The position numbers and the translations under genes were made by a program. Shown piece after piece: positions 46,462 to 55,586 of a stretch of 64,000 bases of DNA. Each line of letters begins with the position of its first letter. Position 1 is the first letter of the stretch. Source of the DNA: Saprospiraceae bacterium (GTDB lineage: Bacteria > Bacteroidota > Bacteroidia > Chitinophagales > Saprospiraceae); the NCBI GenBank assembly GCA_028285545.1, contig JANQPA010000105.1, positions 83,965 to 147,964 on the forward strand, given 5' to 3'. The notes under the pieces are model-generated. The model saw nothing but the letters and a program-made list of their open reading frames with translations. It did not search any database and was not told the DNA's origin.

Positions 46462-46848
46462 ATGAATATTCCTAATGCTCTAATTGATGATGGATTAGAT
46501 TGGTACCATAAAGATCAAGATTATTTATTGGCTTTATTGGGAGAGGAAATTTTAAAAATGGAAGGATCAGGTATCGACCAACAATTAACAGGAAAAAAGC
46601 TTCGGAACAAATTAAGATTAAAGGCTGAAACGTTTCTGGAAGAAAAGAAATTAATTTTTCAGAAAGCTATTTGTCCTAAATGGAAAGATTCTGTTGAAGA
46701 ATATACAGATACTTCAACTGTATTAGTTGGGATAACTCAAGTAATAGCTGAAACTCTGCAATTATCTCAAGGTTATTTGGGTTTAGGAATGATAATAGCT
46801 GTAATAATAATAAAAAAAGGGGTAAACAAATTTTGCAGCAGCTTTTGA
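46462..46848 (+). CDS. Small CHAT-associated protein with hydrophobic C-terminus
   Basis: A 128-residue protein. Residues 1-80 are polar and helical (LIDDGLDWYHKDQDYLLALL, TGKKLRNKLRLKAETFLEEK, then LIFQKAICPKWKDS). Residues about 88-120 are hydrophobic (TVLVGITQVIAETLQLSQGY, LGLGMIIAVIIIKKG), and the end is VNKFCSSF. The 10-bp gap from the CHAT gene points to co-expression. A soluble front with a membrane-active tail fits a protease-activated toxin, an inhibitor, or a membrane anchor for the protease. It is too short for a gasdermin, and I see no gasdermin pattern. Confidence 0.65.
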   Translation: MNIPNALIDDGLDWYHKDQDYLLALLGEEILKMEGSGIDQQLTGKKLRNKLRLKAETFLEEKKLIFQKAICPKWKDSVEEYTDTSTVLVGITQVIAETLQLSQGYLGLGMIIAVIIIKKGVNKFCSSF

Positions 46849-47159
46849 ATAAAATAATGACTTTTATACATATGTAAAATTACCTTCAATTTTCCTAAAC
46901 TATAAAGAAATGTTAATTATTACTGTTTAGGATAGTATCTCAACTTATTGTTATATTTCCTTGCTTGCGTATTAACAAGCTCTTGCTCTTGCTAGGAAAT
47001 CAAACAAATCAAATTATCTTTAAATAACAAAAGGCCAGATAAAAGTATCTGACCTTCCAAAATTCTAACTTTATTTCTTAAACGACTGCCAAAACGACCG
47101 CTTCTAAAAAGTTTTGAAGCATTAAGTCCTAATAAACAGTCATTTGTCAAAATGTGTTG
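46849..47159. other. Gap between the CHAT partner and tRNA-Lys
   Basis: A 311-bp gap. Apart from the tRNA terminator at 47031-47053 it holds no gene. It is the right edge of the accessory stretch. Confidence 0.5.
47031..47053 (-). terminator. Terminator of tRNA-Lys transcript
   Basis: On the minus strand an 11-bp stem (AAGGTCAGATA, loop, TATCTGGCCTT, one G-U pair) is followed by TTGTTATTT. It lies 107 bp after the 3' end of tRNA-Lys. Confidence 0.6.
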
Positions 47160-47232
47160 TGATTCCGCTGGGGTTCGAACCCAGGACCCCTTGATTAAAA
47201 GTCAAGTGCTCTACCAGCTGAGCTACGGAATC
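47160..47232 (-). tRNA. tRNA-Lys (TTT)
   Basis: On the minus strand the sequence folds into a tRNA: acceptor stem GATTCCG pairing with CGGAATC, D-arm TAGCTCAGCTGGTAGAGC, anticodon stem CTTGA with loop CTTTTAA (anticodon TTT), and T-arm GGGTTCGAACCC. The discriminator is A and CCA is not encoded. The 3' end points toward the accessory stretch (47.1 kb and lower), the usual orientation for an island at a tRNA. Confidence 0.95.
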
Positions 47233-47589
47233 CTTTAATAATTACCTATTTTTTATTTGGATATTGTATGAAAATTCTTCAATTTTCTCACTACTCAATA
47301 CCCAATACTTAGTACCTTTCTCCAAAGGCGTTGCAAATATAAAAGGCTTTTATTAAAATGCCAAGAATAAAATCAAAATTATTTTTGGCAGCTTTTTTAA
47401 GAGTTATGTCCATAACATAGAGTGAGCCTAAATAGTTTCTGATGAATTAAGTTTTTTGGCTATTCCTACCTTTTTTTTTAGCCGGTTATAAGTTTTGCAA
47501 AAATTTAAACCAAGCTATAATTTGATGATTTTTAGGCATGCAACTACCTTAGGCAGTCAGGGATAGCACTGATTTTGCAGATCCTTCTC
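47233..47589. other. Gap between tRNA-Lys and HAD gene
   Basis: A 357-bp gap. It holds the tRNA promoter at 47334-47364. No gene is seen in it. Confidence 0.5.
47334..47364 (-). promoter_or_regulatory. tRNA-Lys promoter
   Basis: On the minus strand TTG (47362-47364) and TATATTTG (47334-47341) are 20 bp apart. The -7 box matches TANNTTTG exactly, and the spacing is close to that of the Bacteroidota primary sigma factor. It lies about 100 bp ahead of the tRNA. Confidence 0.5.
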
Positions 47590-48297
47590 TCAATAATTAT
47601 CCATCATAATGGGTGGTACCGCTTCATGTACCAAATTGATAAAATGCTCCCTGTCCAAATAATTGCTCACCACATGGCTGGCTCCTGCTTGCTGGAGTAC
47701 TTCATGATCATTATCCATCCGAATGCCAATAAAATTCATATTCAGGTTTCGAGTGGTTCGTACATCCCAGGTTGCATCTCCGATATAAACCATGCGTCGA
47801 AAATCAGATGCTTTCTGACCTGTAAGACGAATTGCTTCATTCACAATATCCTCTCGGTTGTACTGACCATCGGCGCCACTTATGGGCATCAGACTTGGAG
47901 ATATTCCAATATGCTCTAATTTAATCTCAGCAGGTATTTTCCATCCTCCTGTGGCTATAGCCAATTGAAAACCATCCAAGCTATTTATATGCTCTACCAA
48001 TTCTCTGGCCCCTGGTACTTCCATAAAATGCTCCGGATTTTCCTTGCGATTATTAATGAGGTTTTGGGAATATTGGTTATGGAAATCTTCTAATTCCTCT
48101 TGTCCTGGCTTACGTTTAAAATGTTCCTGGATGACGGTTTCAAAAATTACCGTATCCGTTACGTGTGGGTATTTATGCCAGTTGATAGTGGGAAATTTTC
48201 GCTTAAATACCTTTTCATAGGTATTGGCAAAACAAAGACTGTCTCGGCTTTCAGAATGGGTAAGAGTACCGTCTACATCAAAAATTATTAGTATCAT
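47590..48297 (-). CDS. HAD-superfamily hydrolase
   Basis: 235 residues from ATG 48297 (the longer TTG start adds a poor leader). Motif I IIFDVDGTLTH has the nucleophile Asp7 and Asp9. Motif II is IATGGWK, and the late motif MVYIGDATWDVRTTRNL has the metal-binding Asp pair. The cap is helical, inserted after motif I. The family covers phosphoglycolate-type and nucleotide phosphatases. The product is cytosolic; the substrate is not clear. It stands apart from the neighbours. Confidence 0.85.
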   Translation of the reverse strand: MILIIFDVDGTLTHSESRDSLCFANTYEKVFKRKFPTINWHKYPHVTDTVIFETVIQEHFKRKPGQEELEDFHNQYSQNLINNRKENPEHFMEVPGARELVEHINSLDGFQLAIATGGWKIPAEIKLEHIGISPSLMPISGADGQYNREDIVNEAIRLTGQKASDFRRMVYIGDATWDVRTTRNLNMNFIGIRMDNDHEVLQQAGASHVVSNYLDREHFINLVHEAVPPIMMDNY

Positions 48298-48304
48298 TCC
48301 TATA

Positions 48305-48341
48305 AGTTTGCAAGTGTTCAAGTTTGCAAGTGTTCAAGTTT
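48305..48341. repeat. Two copies of a 16-bp tandem repeat
   Basis: AGTTTGCAAGTGTTCA at 48305-48320 is repeated exactly at 48321-48336 with a partial third unit. It lies just upstream of the HAD start, in the minus-strand leader. Confidence 0.7.
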
Positions 48342-48555
48342 AGGAGTTTTTGATTGAAAGTATAGTTTTTTATTGATGCTCTTTTTTGGGCACGCTAATT
48401 TCGCAAATCGCGAAAATAATGATCTACCTAATTTGGGGGATTTTTGAATACTTTAAGCTATTACATGCTTTAAAATCCCTAAAATAAGTACTAGTAAATT
48501 TTATCCTCACAAAAACTCAACGTGAACACGCGAATACGTGAACCCATGAACACTT

Positions 48556-49623
48556 CTAAAAATCAAACTCCAACTGCACCCCTCCCCCTCCAATCTGTTC
48601 TTTTGATAGGTTCGAAACTGCCAATCCAAGTAATCTAATCCGATCCCCTTCTACAAAGTTTTCCTGTAGTAACTGGATAGCAGCCGTTTCCATGTCATCG
48701 AGTTTTCTAATTTCACCACCAAAAGTACGGGAACGGGTAATAACTTTAAAATCATGGTATTTAATCTTTAAGGTCAAGGTCCGACCATAATTGTCTTTTT
48801 TCTCCATATAATCAAATACCACCTGACAAAGGTATAAGACCTTGTTTTTCATTTCTTTCAAATCCATCAAATCTTCAAAATAGGTTCGTTCAGCGCCAAT
48901 GGATTTTCTTATCCGGTTAGGGTTGACCATCCGATCATCCCTCGCTCTCACTATTTTATAATAATGGAGACCTGATTTTCCAAATCTTCGAACCAATTCC
49001 AGCTCACTCATTTTTTTTAAATCCAGGCCATTATGGATGCCCATTTTTTTCATGCGTTTAGCCGTTACCTTACCAATGCCATGAAATTTTTCTACTGGCA
49101 ATTTTTCGATAAAGGTTTCTGCTTCTTCTGGAAGAATCACTTTTATCCCATTGGGCTTATTGATATCTGAGGCTACTTTGGCTAAAAATTTATTAAAAGA
49201 AACTCCGGCGGATGCCGTTAACTGAGTTTCTGCTTCTATTCTTTTACGAATTTCTCGAGCAATATAAATGGCAGATTTCAAATTCTTTTTATTCTCTGTA
49301 ACATCCAAATAAGCCTCATCCAAGGACAGGGGTTCAACTAAATCTGTATAGTCAAAAAAAATAGCTCTTATTTGATTGGAAACTTCACGGTAAACACCAA
49401 ATCTTGATTTCACAAAAATAATTCCCGGACAAAGACGCTGGGCAGTAAGGCTGGGCATAGCTGATCGAACCCCAAAACGACGAGCTTCATAGCTGGCCGA
49501 TGCCACCACCCCCCTTTTGCTGGAACCACCAACTGCTACAGGTTTTCCTCTTAACTCAGGATTATCCCTCTGCTCAACAGAGGCATAAAAGGCATCCATG
49601 TCGATATGAATTATTTTCCGCAT
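48556..49623 (-). CDS. dinB: DNA polymerase IV
   Basis: A 355-residue Y-family polymerase. It has HIDMDAFYASVEQRDNPEL at the N-terminus (first catalytic Asp), GVVASASYEARRFGVRSAMP, and PLSLDEAYLDVTE (second catalytic site). HhH-like fingers follow (GIGKVTAKRMKKMGI), then the little-finger domain. The C-terminus VQLEFDF is a beta-clamp-binding motif. It copies past damaged bases, with errors. Usual length for the family. No LexA box is obvious near the start. Downstream genes are unrelated. Confidence 0.95.
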   Translation of the reverse strand: MRKIIHIDMDAFYASVEQRDNPELRGKPVAVGGSSKRGVVASASYEARRFGVRSAMPSLTAQRLCPGIIFVKSRFGVYREVSNQIRAIFFDYTDLVEPLSLDEAYLDVTENKKNLKSAIYIAREIRKRIEAETQLTASAGVSFNKFLAKVASDINKPNGIKVILPEEAETFIEKLPVEKFHGIGKVTAKRMKKMGIHNGLDLKKMSELELVRRFGKSGLHYYKIVRARDDRMVNPNRIRKSIGAERTYFEDLMDLKEMKNKVLYLCQVVFDYMEKKDNYGRTLTLKIKYHDFKVITRSRTFGGEIRKLDDMETAAIQLLQENFVEGDRIRLLGLAVSNLSKEQIGGGGVQLEFDF

Positions 49624-49658
49624 GCTTGGAGCTTTATTCGAAAATCCTAAATTACGAA

Positions 49659-50609
49659 CTATTGAACGACTTGTGGCTTAGCCATTTCTTCTAAATAAGG
49701 TACCTGGACTCGCATCCCTTCCCGACCAGCAACGCTATTAGCAAATAAGGTTTGTGCTTCCTTTTCAAAAACGTTGACATCCCTATGCCTTGAAGAATAA
49801 TGTCCTAATAATAACATCCCTACTTCTCCTTTGAGGGCAATTTTTGCTGCATCCGCAGCCGTAGAATGCATAGTTTCTATTGCCCTTTGCTGGTTTTCTT
49901 TCAAAAATGTGGATTCATGATACAATAAATCAACATGTTGGATATATGGAATAATAGTTTCCGTATATAGGGTGTCAGAACAATAGGCATAGGACCGGGG
50001 AGTATAGGAGGCTTTTGTCAATAGATGATTCGGAAGTAGTCGATCATCGTCTAAAAGAACATCCTGACCTTTCTTTGCCGCTTTGATTTGAGGAATACTT
50101 AATCCATATTCTTCAATCTTTTCTGAGATTATTTTTAATGGCCTTTCTTTTTCTTTGAATAAAAACCCATTGGTAGGGATGCGATGAATCAGGGGGATGG
50201 AATAAACTTCAACAGTATTATTTTCAAAAATGAGTTGAAAAGTCTCCGTATTAGTGATATGAAACTCCAGAGGGTAAGCAAGCTTGGTTTGACTATATCT
50301 TAATTGAACTTCTATTATCTCCTTAATTCCTGCTGGCCCAAAAAGATCAATCTTTTGCTTTCTTCCTATCAAGCTCAAGGAGGTCAGAAGGCCTATCAAG
50401 CCAAATACATGATCGCCGTGCAAATGGCTGATAAAAATCTGGCTTATTTTACTTTGCCTAATCTCATATTCTACCATACGAGATTGGGTTCCCTCCCCAC
50501 AATCAATTAGAAAGAGTTGATCCTGGATATTGAGGACCTGAGCAGATGGATATCGCCCATGTGCAGGCAAAGCAGAATTAGTGCCGAGAAAGGTAAGTTC
50601 AAAAATCAT
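49659..50609 (-). CDS. rnz: Ribonuclease Z
   Basis: 316 residues from ATG 50609 (the in-frame TTG 50630 adds seven unusual residues). The metallo-beta-lactamase fold of tRNase Z is clear: LTFLGTNSALPAHGRYPSAQ at the start, LFLIDCGEGTQSRM, the zinc motif SHLHGDHVFGL (His62, His64, Asp66, His67), YAYCSDT near 205, and LLYHESTF with HSTAADAAKIA near 225-245. It cuts the 3' trailer from tRNA precursors that lack an encoded CCA, which fits the CCA-less tRNA-Lys in this window. The STAS gene ends 17 bp ahead on the same strand, so they share a transcript. Confidence 0.95.
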   Translation of the reverse strand: MIFELTFLGTNSALPAHGRYPSAQVLNIQDQLFLIDCGEGTQSRMVEYEIRQSKISQIFISHLHGDHVFGLIGLLTSLSLIGRKQKIDLFGPAGIKEIIEVQLRYSQTKLAYPLEFHITNTETFQLIFENNTVEVYSIPLIHRIPTNGFLFKEKERPLKIISEKIEEYGLSIPQIKAAKKGQDVLLDDDRLLPNHLLTKASYTPRSYAYCSDTLYTETIIPYIQHVDLLYHESTFLKENQQRAIETMHSTAADAAKIALKGEVGMLLLGHYSSRHRDVNVFEKEAQTLFANSVAGREGMRVQVPYLEEMAKPQVVQ

Positions 50610-50626
50610 TACAGTTATCCAGACAC

Positions 50627-51007
50627 TCAATCCTCATCCTCAGATTCTATCTCACGTTCCAATTCCTCCATAAAAACAAATTCTATAGATTCTTTTACAG
50701 TTGGTATGATAGTGAGTACCGTATCTAATCTTGAAATCTCGATTAACTTTTTTACACTGGGATGAGTAATCCCTGTTAATACAAAAGAGCCTAAGGCTTT
50801 CCAAAGTCGGTTAGCTGTCAAAATTGCACTCAAACCTGACGAATCGACATACTTAACATCTGACAGATCAAAAATTAAATTTTTAACACCTTCATTGGAT
50901 AGGATAACTAATTGAGATTTAAGCTTGGGAGCAAGAATGGAATTCAAGTTATCTTCCTGCAATTTAAAAACGGAGTATTTTTCTTCTTTATTAACGGAAT
51001 ATTTCAT
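50627..51007 (-). CDS. STAS-domain anti-sigma-factor antagonist
   Basis: A 126-residue protein. The STAS fold is shown by LIFDLSDVKYVDSSGLSAIL, with the DSSG loop at 55-58 that is phosphorylated in SpoIIAA-type proteins, then LWKALGSFVLTGITHPSVKK and ISRLDTVLTIIP. The C-terminal 20 residues are acidic. It probably binds an anti-sigma kinase encoded elsewhere. It precedes rnz by 17 bp; this pairing is seen in other Bacteroidota. Confidence 0.88.
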   Translation of the reverse strand: MKYSVNKEEKYSVFKLQEDNLNSILAPKLKSQLVILSNEGVKNLIFDLSDVKYVDSSGLSAILTANRLWKALGSFVLTGITHPSVKKLIEISRLDTVLTIIPTVKESIEFVFMEELEREIESEDED

Positions 51008-51750
51008 AGGTACATGATATTTCAGGTCAAGGATTTATTAGAGGTTTCTACGAAAATTATGGTAAAATATTTTGCCAAGCCTCATTTTTTATAGCAAAAT
51101 CTTGTTTTTATTCTGCAAAATTAATCAAATTCTATCTTTTGGCCTATCCAGTTGAAACCTCGTAAAAAAATTTCCTTTTATCCAAATTTATAAGAATATT
51201 CAATAGCAGCTGCAAAACTATCAATTAAAGAGGAGTATACCTAATGATGTATAAACTTTACCCTTAAGAGCATTCACAGTTTTTGACATAAAGCCAGGAA
51301 TATTTAACAAAACAGCAACCAACAAAATAGACAAAAAAGTCATTTTATTATAAAATATAAACACTAAGACTGTTTGGGATGTTGTAAAAACACATTCTTA
51401 TGATTCCAAATTTAGCAACAATGTTTTTGGCTTAATTTTTGAGGAAATGTATTATCTAAATAAAGATGACAAATTGTAAGATAGATTTTTGAAACTAAGA
51501 ATGTACAACCTTTGTTTTCTAAAATAATTCATTTAATATTGTTAGGTAGGTTTTAATATCATACTGCTAGAAGCAAAAAATATCAGAACCTACATCCCGG
51601 ATCGTTTTTTACAATTAATTCAACATGTGACTCAGGTGTTTTGAGTTACGTCAAAGTAAAAAAGAATAATTTTTAAAATGATCCGAAATTATTAATTTTC
51701 TTTTCTGTCAACAGGGTTCTCGGAAAAGATAATAAGAGAAAGGATAAATT
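51008..51750. other. Long gap upstream of clpC
   Basis: A 743-bp gap. Upstream of clpC lie CGGATCGTTTT (about 51599) and AAAATGATCCG (about 51676), an inverted repeat with arms about 70 bp apart, which may be a regulatory site or long stem. A possible small gene is at 51221-51343. Nothing else is recognised. Confidence 0.4.
51221..51343 (-). CDS. Possible small hydrophobic peptide
   Basis: A 40-codon frame from ATG 51343 reads MTFLSILLVAVLLNIPGFMS, then KTVNALKGKVYTSLG, and ends LLFN. The front looks like a signal peptide or a single membrane helix. It is isolated in a long gap, with no family evidence. It may be chance. Confidence 0.2.
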   Translation of the reverse strand: MTFLSILLVAVLLNIPGFMSKTVNALKGKVYTSLGILLFN

Positions 51751-54306
51751 ATGAATAATAGAAGATTTTCACCAAAAGTCAAGCAAGTGATCTCAAAAAG
51801 CCGGGACGAGGCCATCCGCCTGGGTCATGACTTTATTGGGACCGAACACCTATTGCTTGGCATTATGTCAGAAAAGAATGGACTTGCGGTGAAGGTATTG
51901 GAATCACTGGATATAGATGCAACGGATCTGAAGCAAACGGTAGAAGAGTCAATTCAGCAAATTCCTTCCAGCAGCACTAAATTAAATGTTGGTAACCTAC
52001 CTTTAAATAAGCAAGCTGAAAAGGTACTTAAAGTCACTTTCCTGGAGGCAAAAATGCTCAAAAATGAGGAAATATGCCCCGAACACCTAATTCTATCCAT
52101 CTTGAAACACAAAGACAACCCTGCTTCCAAAATCTTAAACCAATACGATGTGGATTACGATATTTATAAAGCAGAATTAGAATACGTTAGGCAAGAACAG
52201 GACTTTTCTTCCAAAATTGATCCTTATGCCCAAGCTCCTTCCGAACAAGACGATCCATATGAAGAGGAGGAAAATCAAGGTCGGGGCTATCAACAACAAC
52301 GTAAAGGTAATACCAAGTCCCGCACTCCAGTACTTGACAACTTTGGAAGGGACGTTACCAAGCTGGCCGAGGAAGACAAATTAGATCCTATCATTGGCCG
52401 AGAAAACGAAATTGAACGCGTCTCCCAAATCCTGAGTCGCCGTAAAAAGAACAACCCAATTCTCATTGGTGAGCCTGGTGTTGGAAAAACAGCCATCGTT
52501 GAAGGCCTCGCACTAAGAATAGTTCAGAAAAAGGTTTCACGTACCCTCTTTAATAAGCGAATCGTAATGTTGGATTTGGCAGCTCTTGTTGCAGGAACCA
52601 AATATCGCGGTCAATTCGAGGAGCGTATGAAAGCCATCATGAATGAACTCGAAAAATCAAGAGACGTCATTTTATTTATTGATGAGATCCATACCATTGT
52701 TGGTGCCGGAGGCGCTACTGGGTCCCTGGATGCATCTAATATCTTTAAGCCAGCTCTTGCCAGAGGAGAATTACAGTGTATCGGAGCTTCTACCTTGGAT
52801 GAGTATCGCCAGCATATCGAAAAAGATGGAGCACTGGATCGAAGATTCCAAAAGGTTCTGGTTGATCCACCTTCTCCTGAAGAAGCCATCAATATTTTGG
52901 AGAACATCAAGCCCAAATACGAGGAGTTCCATAATGTCACTTATTCAGATGAAGCCATAAAAGCTTGTGTCAAATTAAGTGATCGTTATATCAGTGATCG
53001 GTTCCTTCCAGACAAGGCCATCGATGTTCTGGATGAAGTGGGTGCACGTGTTCACCTAAAAAATATCCATGTTCCAAAACACATTGAGGAGTTGGAGAAG
53101 AAAATTGAGGAAATTAAAGAACAAAAAAATCAAGCCGTTAAAAATCAGCAATACGAGAAAGCAGCTGATTTGAGAGATAAGGAATCTAAACACGTCCGCC
53201 AACTGGAATTTGCTAAAGTGCAGTGGGAAGAAGAAGCCAAAACGAAAAGATACCCTGTTAATGATGAAGAAATAGCAGAAGTGGTGTCCATGATGACAGG
53301 AATTCCTGTAAGACGGGTAGCCCAGAATGAAAGTAAAAAATTGGTAGGCATGAATGGCGACCTGCAAGAGGTTATCATCGGCCAGGACGAAGCCATTACA
53401 AAAATCACTAAGGCCATACAACGAAACCGCCTGGGATTAAAAGATCCATCTAAGCCTATTGGTTCTTTTATCTTCCTGGGACCTACAGGTGTTGGTAAAA
53501 CGGAATTGGCAAAAGCACTGGCCAGATATATATTTGACTCGGATGATGCCTTAATCCGCATCGATATGAGTGAATACATGGAAAAATTCTCCGTCAGCCG
53601 ATTAATTGGAGCTCCTCCAGGATATGTAGGATATGAAGAAGGAGGACAATTGACTGAGCGTGTTCGCAGAAAACCTTATTCTGTAATTCTGCTTGACGAA
53701 ATTGAAAAAGCCCATCCCGATGTATATAATATATTATTACAAGTTCTGGATGACGGACAATTAACAGATGGTTTGGGCAGAAAGGTAGACTTTAAAAACT
53801 CACTGGTTATCATGACCTCAAATATTGGGGTGCGTCAGCTAAAAGATTTTGGCCAGGGGGTAGGGTTTAATACCCAGGCTCGTCAACAAGCTGCCGAAGA
53901 TCATTCTAAATCCGTTATTTCAAATGCCTTGAAAAGAACATTCTCACCAGAGTTTTTGAATAGGATTGATGATGTAGTAATTTTCAATAGCCTGGATCAG
54001 GAGCATATCTTTAAGATCATTGATATTAGCCTTAAAGATCTACTGAAACGCCTGGAAGGAATGAGCTTTCAGTTGATTCTTACAGAAAAAGCTAAAAAGT
54101 TTGTTGCAGAAAAAGGATATGATCCTCAATTTGGTGCCCGGCCTCTTCACCGAGCCATCCAAAAATATTTAGAGGACCCACTGGCAGAATTTATCCTTAA
54201 CGAAGGGCCTGCCGAGGGATCTGTTTTGGAAGCAAAACTGAACAAAGAAGGGGATGGCCTGCAAATCATTCTGAGTAAAAAAGTCAATACAGACGTTAAG
54301 AAATAA
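51751..54306 (+). CDS. clpC: ATP-dependent Clp protease ATP-binding subunit ClpC
   Basis: An 851-residue HSP100 unfoldase. Two Clp_N repeats (about 1-145) begin [20 protein letters not shown]. The first AAA domain has GEPGVGKT at 241-248, the middle has a UVR-like helix ([20 protein letters not shown], about 465-485), and the second AAA domain has GPTGVGKT at 577-584 with [10 protein letters not shown]. The C-terminal domain D2-small follows. It unfolds proteins for ClpP. AGAAAGGA lies 8 bp ahead of the ATG. A strong terminator follows, so it is a single-gene unit. Confidence 0.95.
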   Translation: MNNRRFSPKVKQVISKSRDEAIRLGHDFIGTEHLLLGIMSEKNGLAVKVLESLDIDATDLKQTVEESIQQIPSSSTKLNVGNLPLNKQAEKVLKVTFLEAKMLKNEEICPEHLILSILKHKDNPASKILNQYDVDYDIYKAELEYVRQEQDFSSKIDPYAQAPSEQDDPYEEEENQGRGYQQQRKGNTKSRTPVLDNFGRDVTKLAEEDKLDPIIGRENEIERVSQILSRRKKNNPILIGEPGVGKTAIVEGLALRIVQKKVSRTLFNKRIVMLDLAALVAGTKYRGQFEERMKAIMNELEKSRDVILFIDEIHTIVGAGGATGSLDASNIFKPALARGELQCIGASTLDEYRQHIEKDGALDRRFQKVLVDPPSPEEAINILENIKPKYEEFHNVTYSDEAIKACVKLSDRYISDRFLPDKAIDVLDEVGARVHLKNIHVPKHIEELEKKIEEIKEQKNQAVKNQQYEKAADLRDKESKHVRQLEFAKVQWEEEAKTKRYPVNDEEIAEVVSMMTGIPVRRVAQNESKKLVGMNGDLQEVIIGQDEAITKITKAIQRNRLGLKDPSKPIGSFIFLGPTGVGKTELAKALARYIFDSDDALIRIDMSEYMEKFSVSRLIGAPPGYVGYEEGGQLTERVRRKPYSVILLDEIEKAHPDVYNILLQVLDDGQLTDGLGRKVDFKNSLVIMTSNIGVRQLKDFGQGVGFNTQARQQAAEDHSKSVISNALKRTFSPEFLNRIDDVVIFNSLDQEHIFKIIDISLKDLLKRLEGMSFQLILTEKAKKFVAEKGYDPQFGARPLHRAIQKYLEDPLAEFILNEGPAEGSVLEAKLNKEGDGLQIILSKKVNTDVKK

Positions 54307-54324
54307 AATTCCTTTAAATATTTA

Positions 54325-54364
54325 AGAAGTACATCCAGTCAATACTGGGTGTACTTCTTTTTTA
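54325..54364 (+). terminator. Rho-independent terminator of clpC
   Basis: A 14-bp stem (AGAAGTACATCCAG with CTGGGTGTACTTCT, one G-T pair) has a 6-base loop and is followed by a T-run. It lies 18 bp after the clpC stop. Confidence 0.85.
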
Positions 54365-54561
54365 TATCCGGATAAACGCTTGGAGATCATTAAGTGCAAT
54401 AATTCTGTCCTAATAGCCAGAATTTTTTTAAAAACATATTTTCAGATGGACCAGCGAATGCATTGAGAATATATTTAATTTTAATTAGCAGCTTAATATT
54501 ATTCATGGACATTAATTTGTGCTGCGATTTATTTTTTTGATATTTATATTAAAATGGGAAC

Positions 54562-54592
54562 TTTTGAAACTTGTTCCGCATTGTAATTTTTG
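54562..54592 (+). promoter_or_regulatory. Candidate infC promoter
   Basis: TTTTG (54562-54566), 17 bases, then TAATTTTTG (54584-54592). The second box has one extra T compared with TANNTTTG. It is at the right distance for the infC-rpmI-rplT operon. Confidence 0.35.
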
Positions 54593-54664
54593 TGGGCGAA
54601 ATATTTTTAATTGATATTGAAGCTCATTTTAGTAAACTCTATTATTTAATTAAAACAAAAACTT

Positions 54665-55258
54665 TTGGCGAAAAGAGGAAAAAGAGACAATAGAAGACAT
54701 GTTAGAAAAGGAGAAGAATATCGAATTAATGAGCATATTCGAATTCCTGAAGTTAGACTCGTTGGCGATAATCTTGAAGCTGTCAGCGAAGTGGCCGGTA
54801 AAGCAGTTGAATCCGGCATTTACCCTACCAGAATGGTCCAACAATGGGCAGAAGGAATGGAACTTGACCTTGTGGAGATCTCTCCCAAAGCAAAGCCTCC
54901 TGTAGTCAGAATAATTGACTACAAAAAATTCCTTTACGACAAAAAGAAAAAGGAAAAGGAAATTAAGGCTAAAGCAGTTAAAACAGTAGTTAAGGAAATT
55001 CGCTTTGGACCAAACACCGATGACCACGATTTTGATTTTAAACTTAGGCATGCGAAAAAATTCCTGGAAGAAGGTGCCAAAGTAAAAGCTTATGTACATT
55101 TCAGAGGTCGTACCATTGTCTTTAAAGACAGAGGTGAATTACTTCTTTTAAAATTCTTAAAAGAATTAGAGGAACATGGAGCCGCTGAAGCCCTCCCCAA
55201 AATGGAAGGCCGTCGAATGATTGTAATCGTATCTCCGAAAAAAACTAAGAAAAAATAG
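54665..55258 (+). CDS. infC: Translation initiation factor IF-3
   Basis: A 197-residue factor. The N-terminal domain shows [20 protein letters not shown], the linker is Lys-rich ([20 protein letters not shown]) and the C-terminal domain shows [22 protein letters not shown]-3 checks start codon choice on the 30S subunit. The start is TTG 54665: no ATG or GTG precedes the conserved N-terminus ([14 protein letters not shown]), and an in-frame stop lies at 54647. Non-ATG starts on infC are known to allow self-control, because IF-3 rejects poor start codons. First gene of infC-rpmI-rplT. Confidence 0.95.
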   Translation: MAKRGKRDNRRHVRKGEEYRINEHIRIPEVRLVGDNLEAVSEVAGKAVESGIYPTRMVQQWAEGMELDLVEISPKAKPPVVRIIDYKKFLYDKKKKEKEIKAKAVKTVVKEIRFGPNTDDHDFDFKLRHAKKFLEEGAKVKAYVHFRGRTIVFKDRGELLLLKFLKELEEHGAAEALPKMEGRRMIVIVSPKKTKKK

Positions 55259-55314
55259 CGCACTTTCAATAAAATCACTACATTTGCATTCCGTTTGAAA
55301 AAAGATAATTAGCT

Positions 55315-55512
55315 ATGCCTAAGATGAAGACACATTCCAGTGCAAAGAAGCGATTCAAAATCACTGGATCTGGAAAGATCAAACGCTTTCAGGCGAATAG
55401 TTCTCACCTGATGCGTAAAAAGAGTAAGAAAGCAAAGACTCGCCTCGTTAAATCTACCTTGGTCAGCAAGGGAGACGAGAAAAGAATGTTACAATTACTT
55501 TGTAAGAAATAA
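55315..55512 (+). CDS. rpmI: 50S ribosomal protein L35
   Basis: A 65-residue protein with the whole L35 pattern: [20 protein letters not shown] at the start, then [20 protein letters not shown]. It binds 23S rRNA. Lies between infC and rplT, the standard order. Confidence 0.97.
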   Translation: MPKMKTHSSAKKRFKITGSGKIKRFQANSSHLMRKKSKKAKTRLVKSTLVSKGDEKRMLQLLCKK

Positions 55513-55586
55513 AAGTTTATTTGTTAACAAGCATGCAGGCCTAAAGTGTTCAATGAACCCCTGTATTGCGTAAAACATATAGTGGT

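Larger units (their letters stand above)
54307..54664. other. clpC terminator and infC leader
   Basis: A 358-bp gap with the clpC terminator at its left end and a candidate infC promoter at 54562-54592. The 72 bases between promoter and TTG are short for a structured leader, and no L20-like fold is evident. Confidence 0.4.

Noticed and set aside
46462..46848. Bacterial gasdermin beside the CHAT protease
   Set aside because: At 128 residues with helical, not beta-rich, content it is about half the size of a gasdermin and lacks the pattern.
47160..47232. Integration site of an island at the tRNA-Lys 3' end
   Set aside because: The orientation fits and the accessory stretch lies on the 3' side, but I found no second copy of the tRNA 3' end to the left and no integrase. 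The 93-bp repeats share only GATTCCG with it, which is too short.
48305..48341. CRISPR array
   Set aside because: It is a direct head-to-tail tandem repeat without spacers and no cas genes are near.
53056..53579. Minus-strand genes inside clpC
   Set aside because: Two long antisense frames of 121 and 144 codons lie fully within clpC, are low-complexity mirror images of it and have no family match.
54650..55099. Minus-strand 149-residue gene opposite infC
   Set aside because: It is the antisense shadow of infC; its Phe/Lys-rich content mirrors the Lys/Glu-rich linker.
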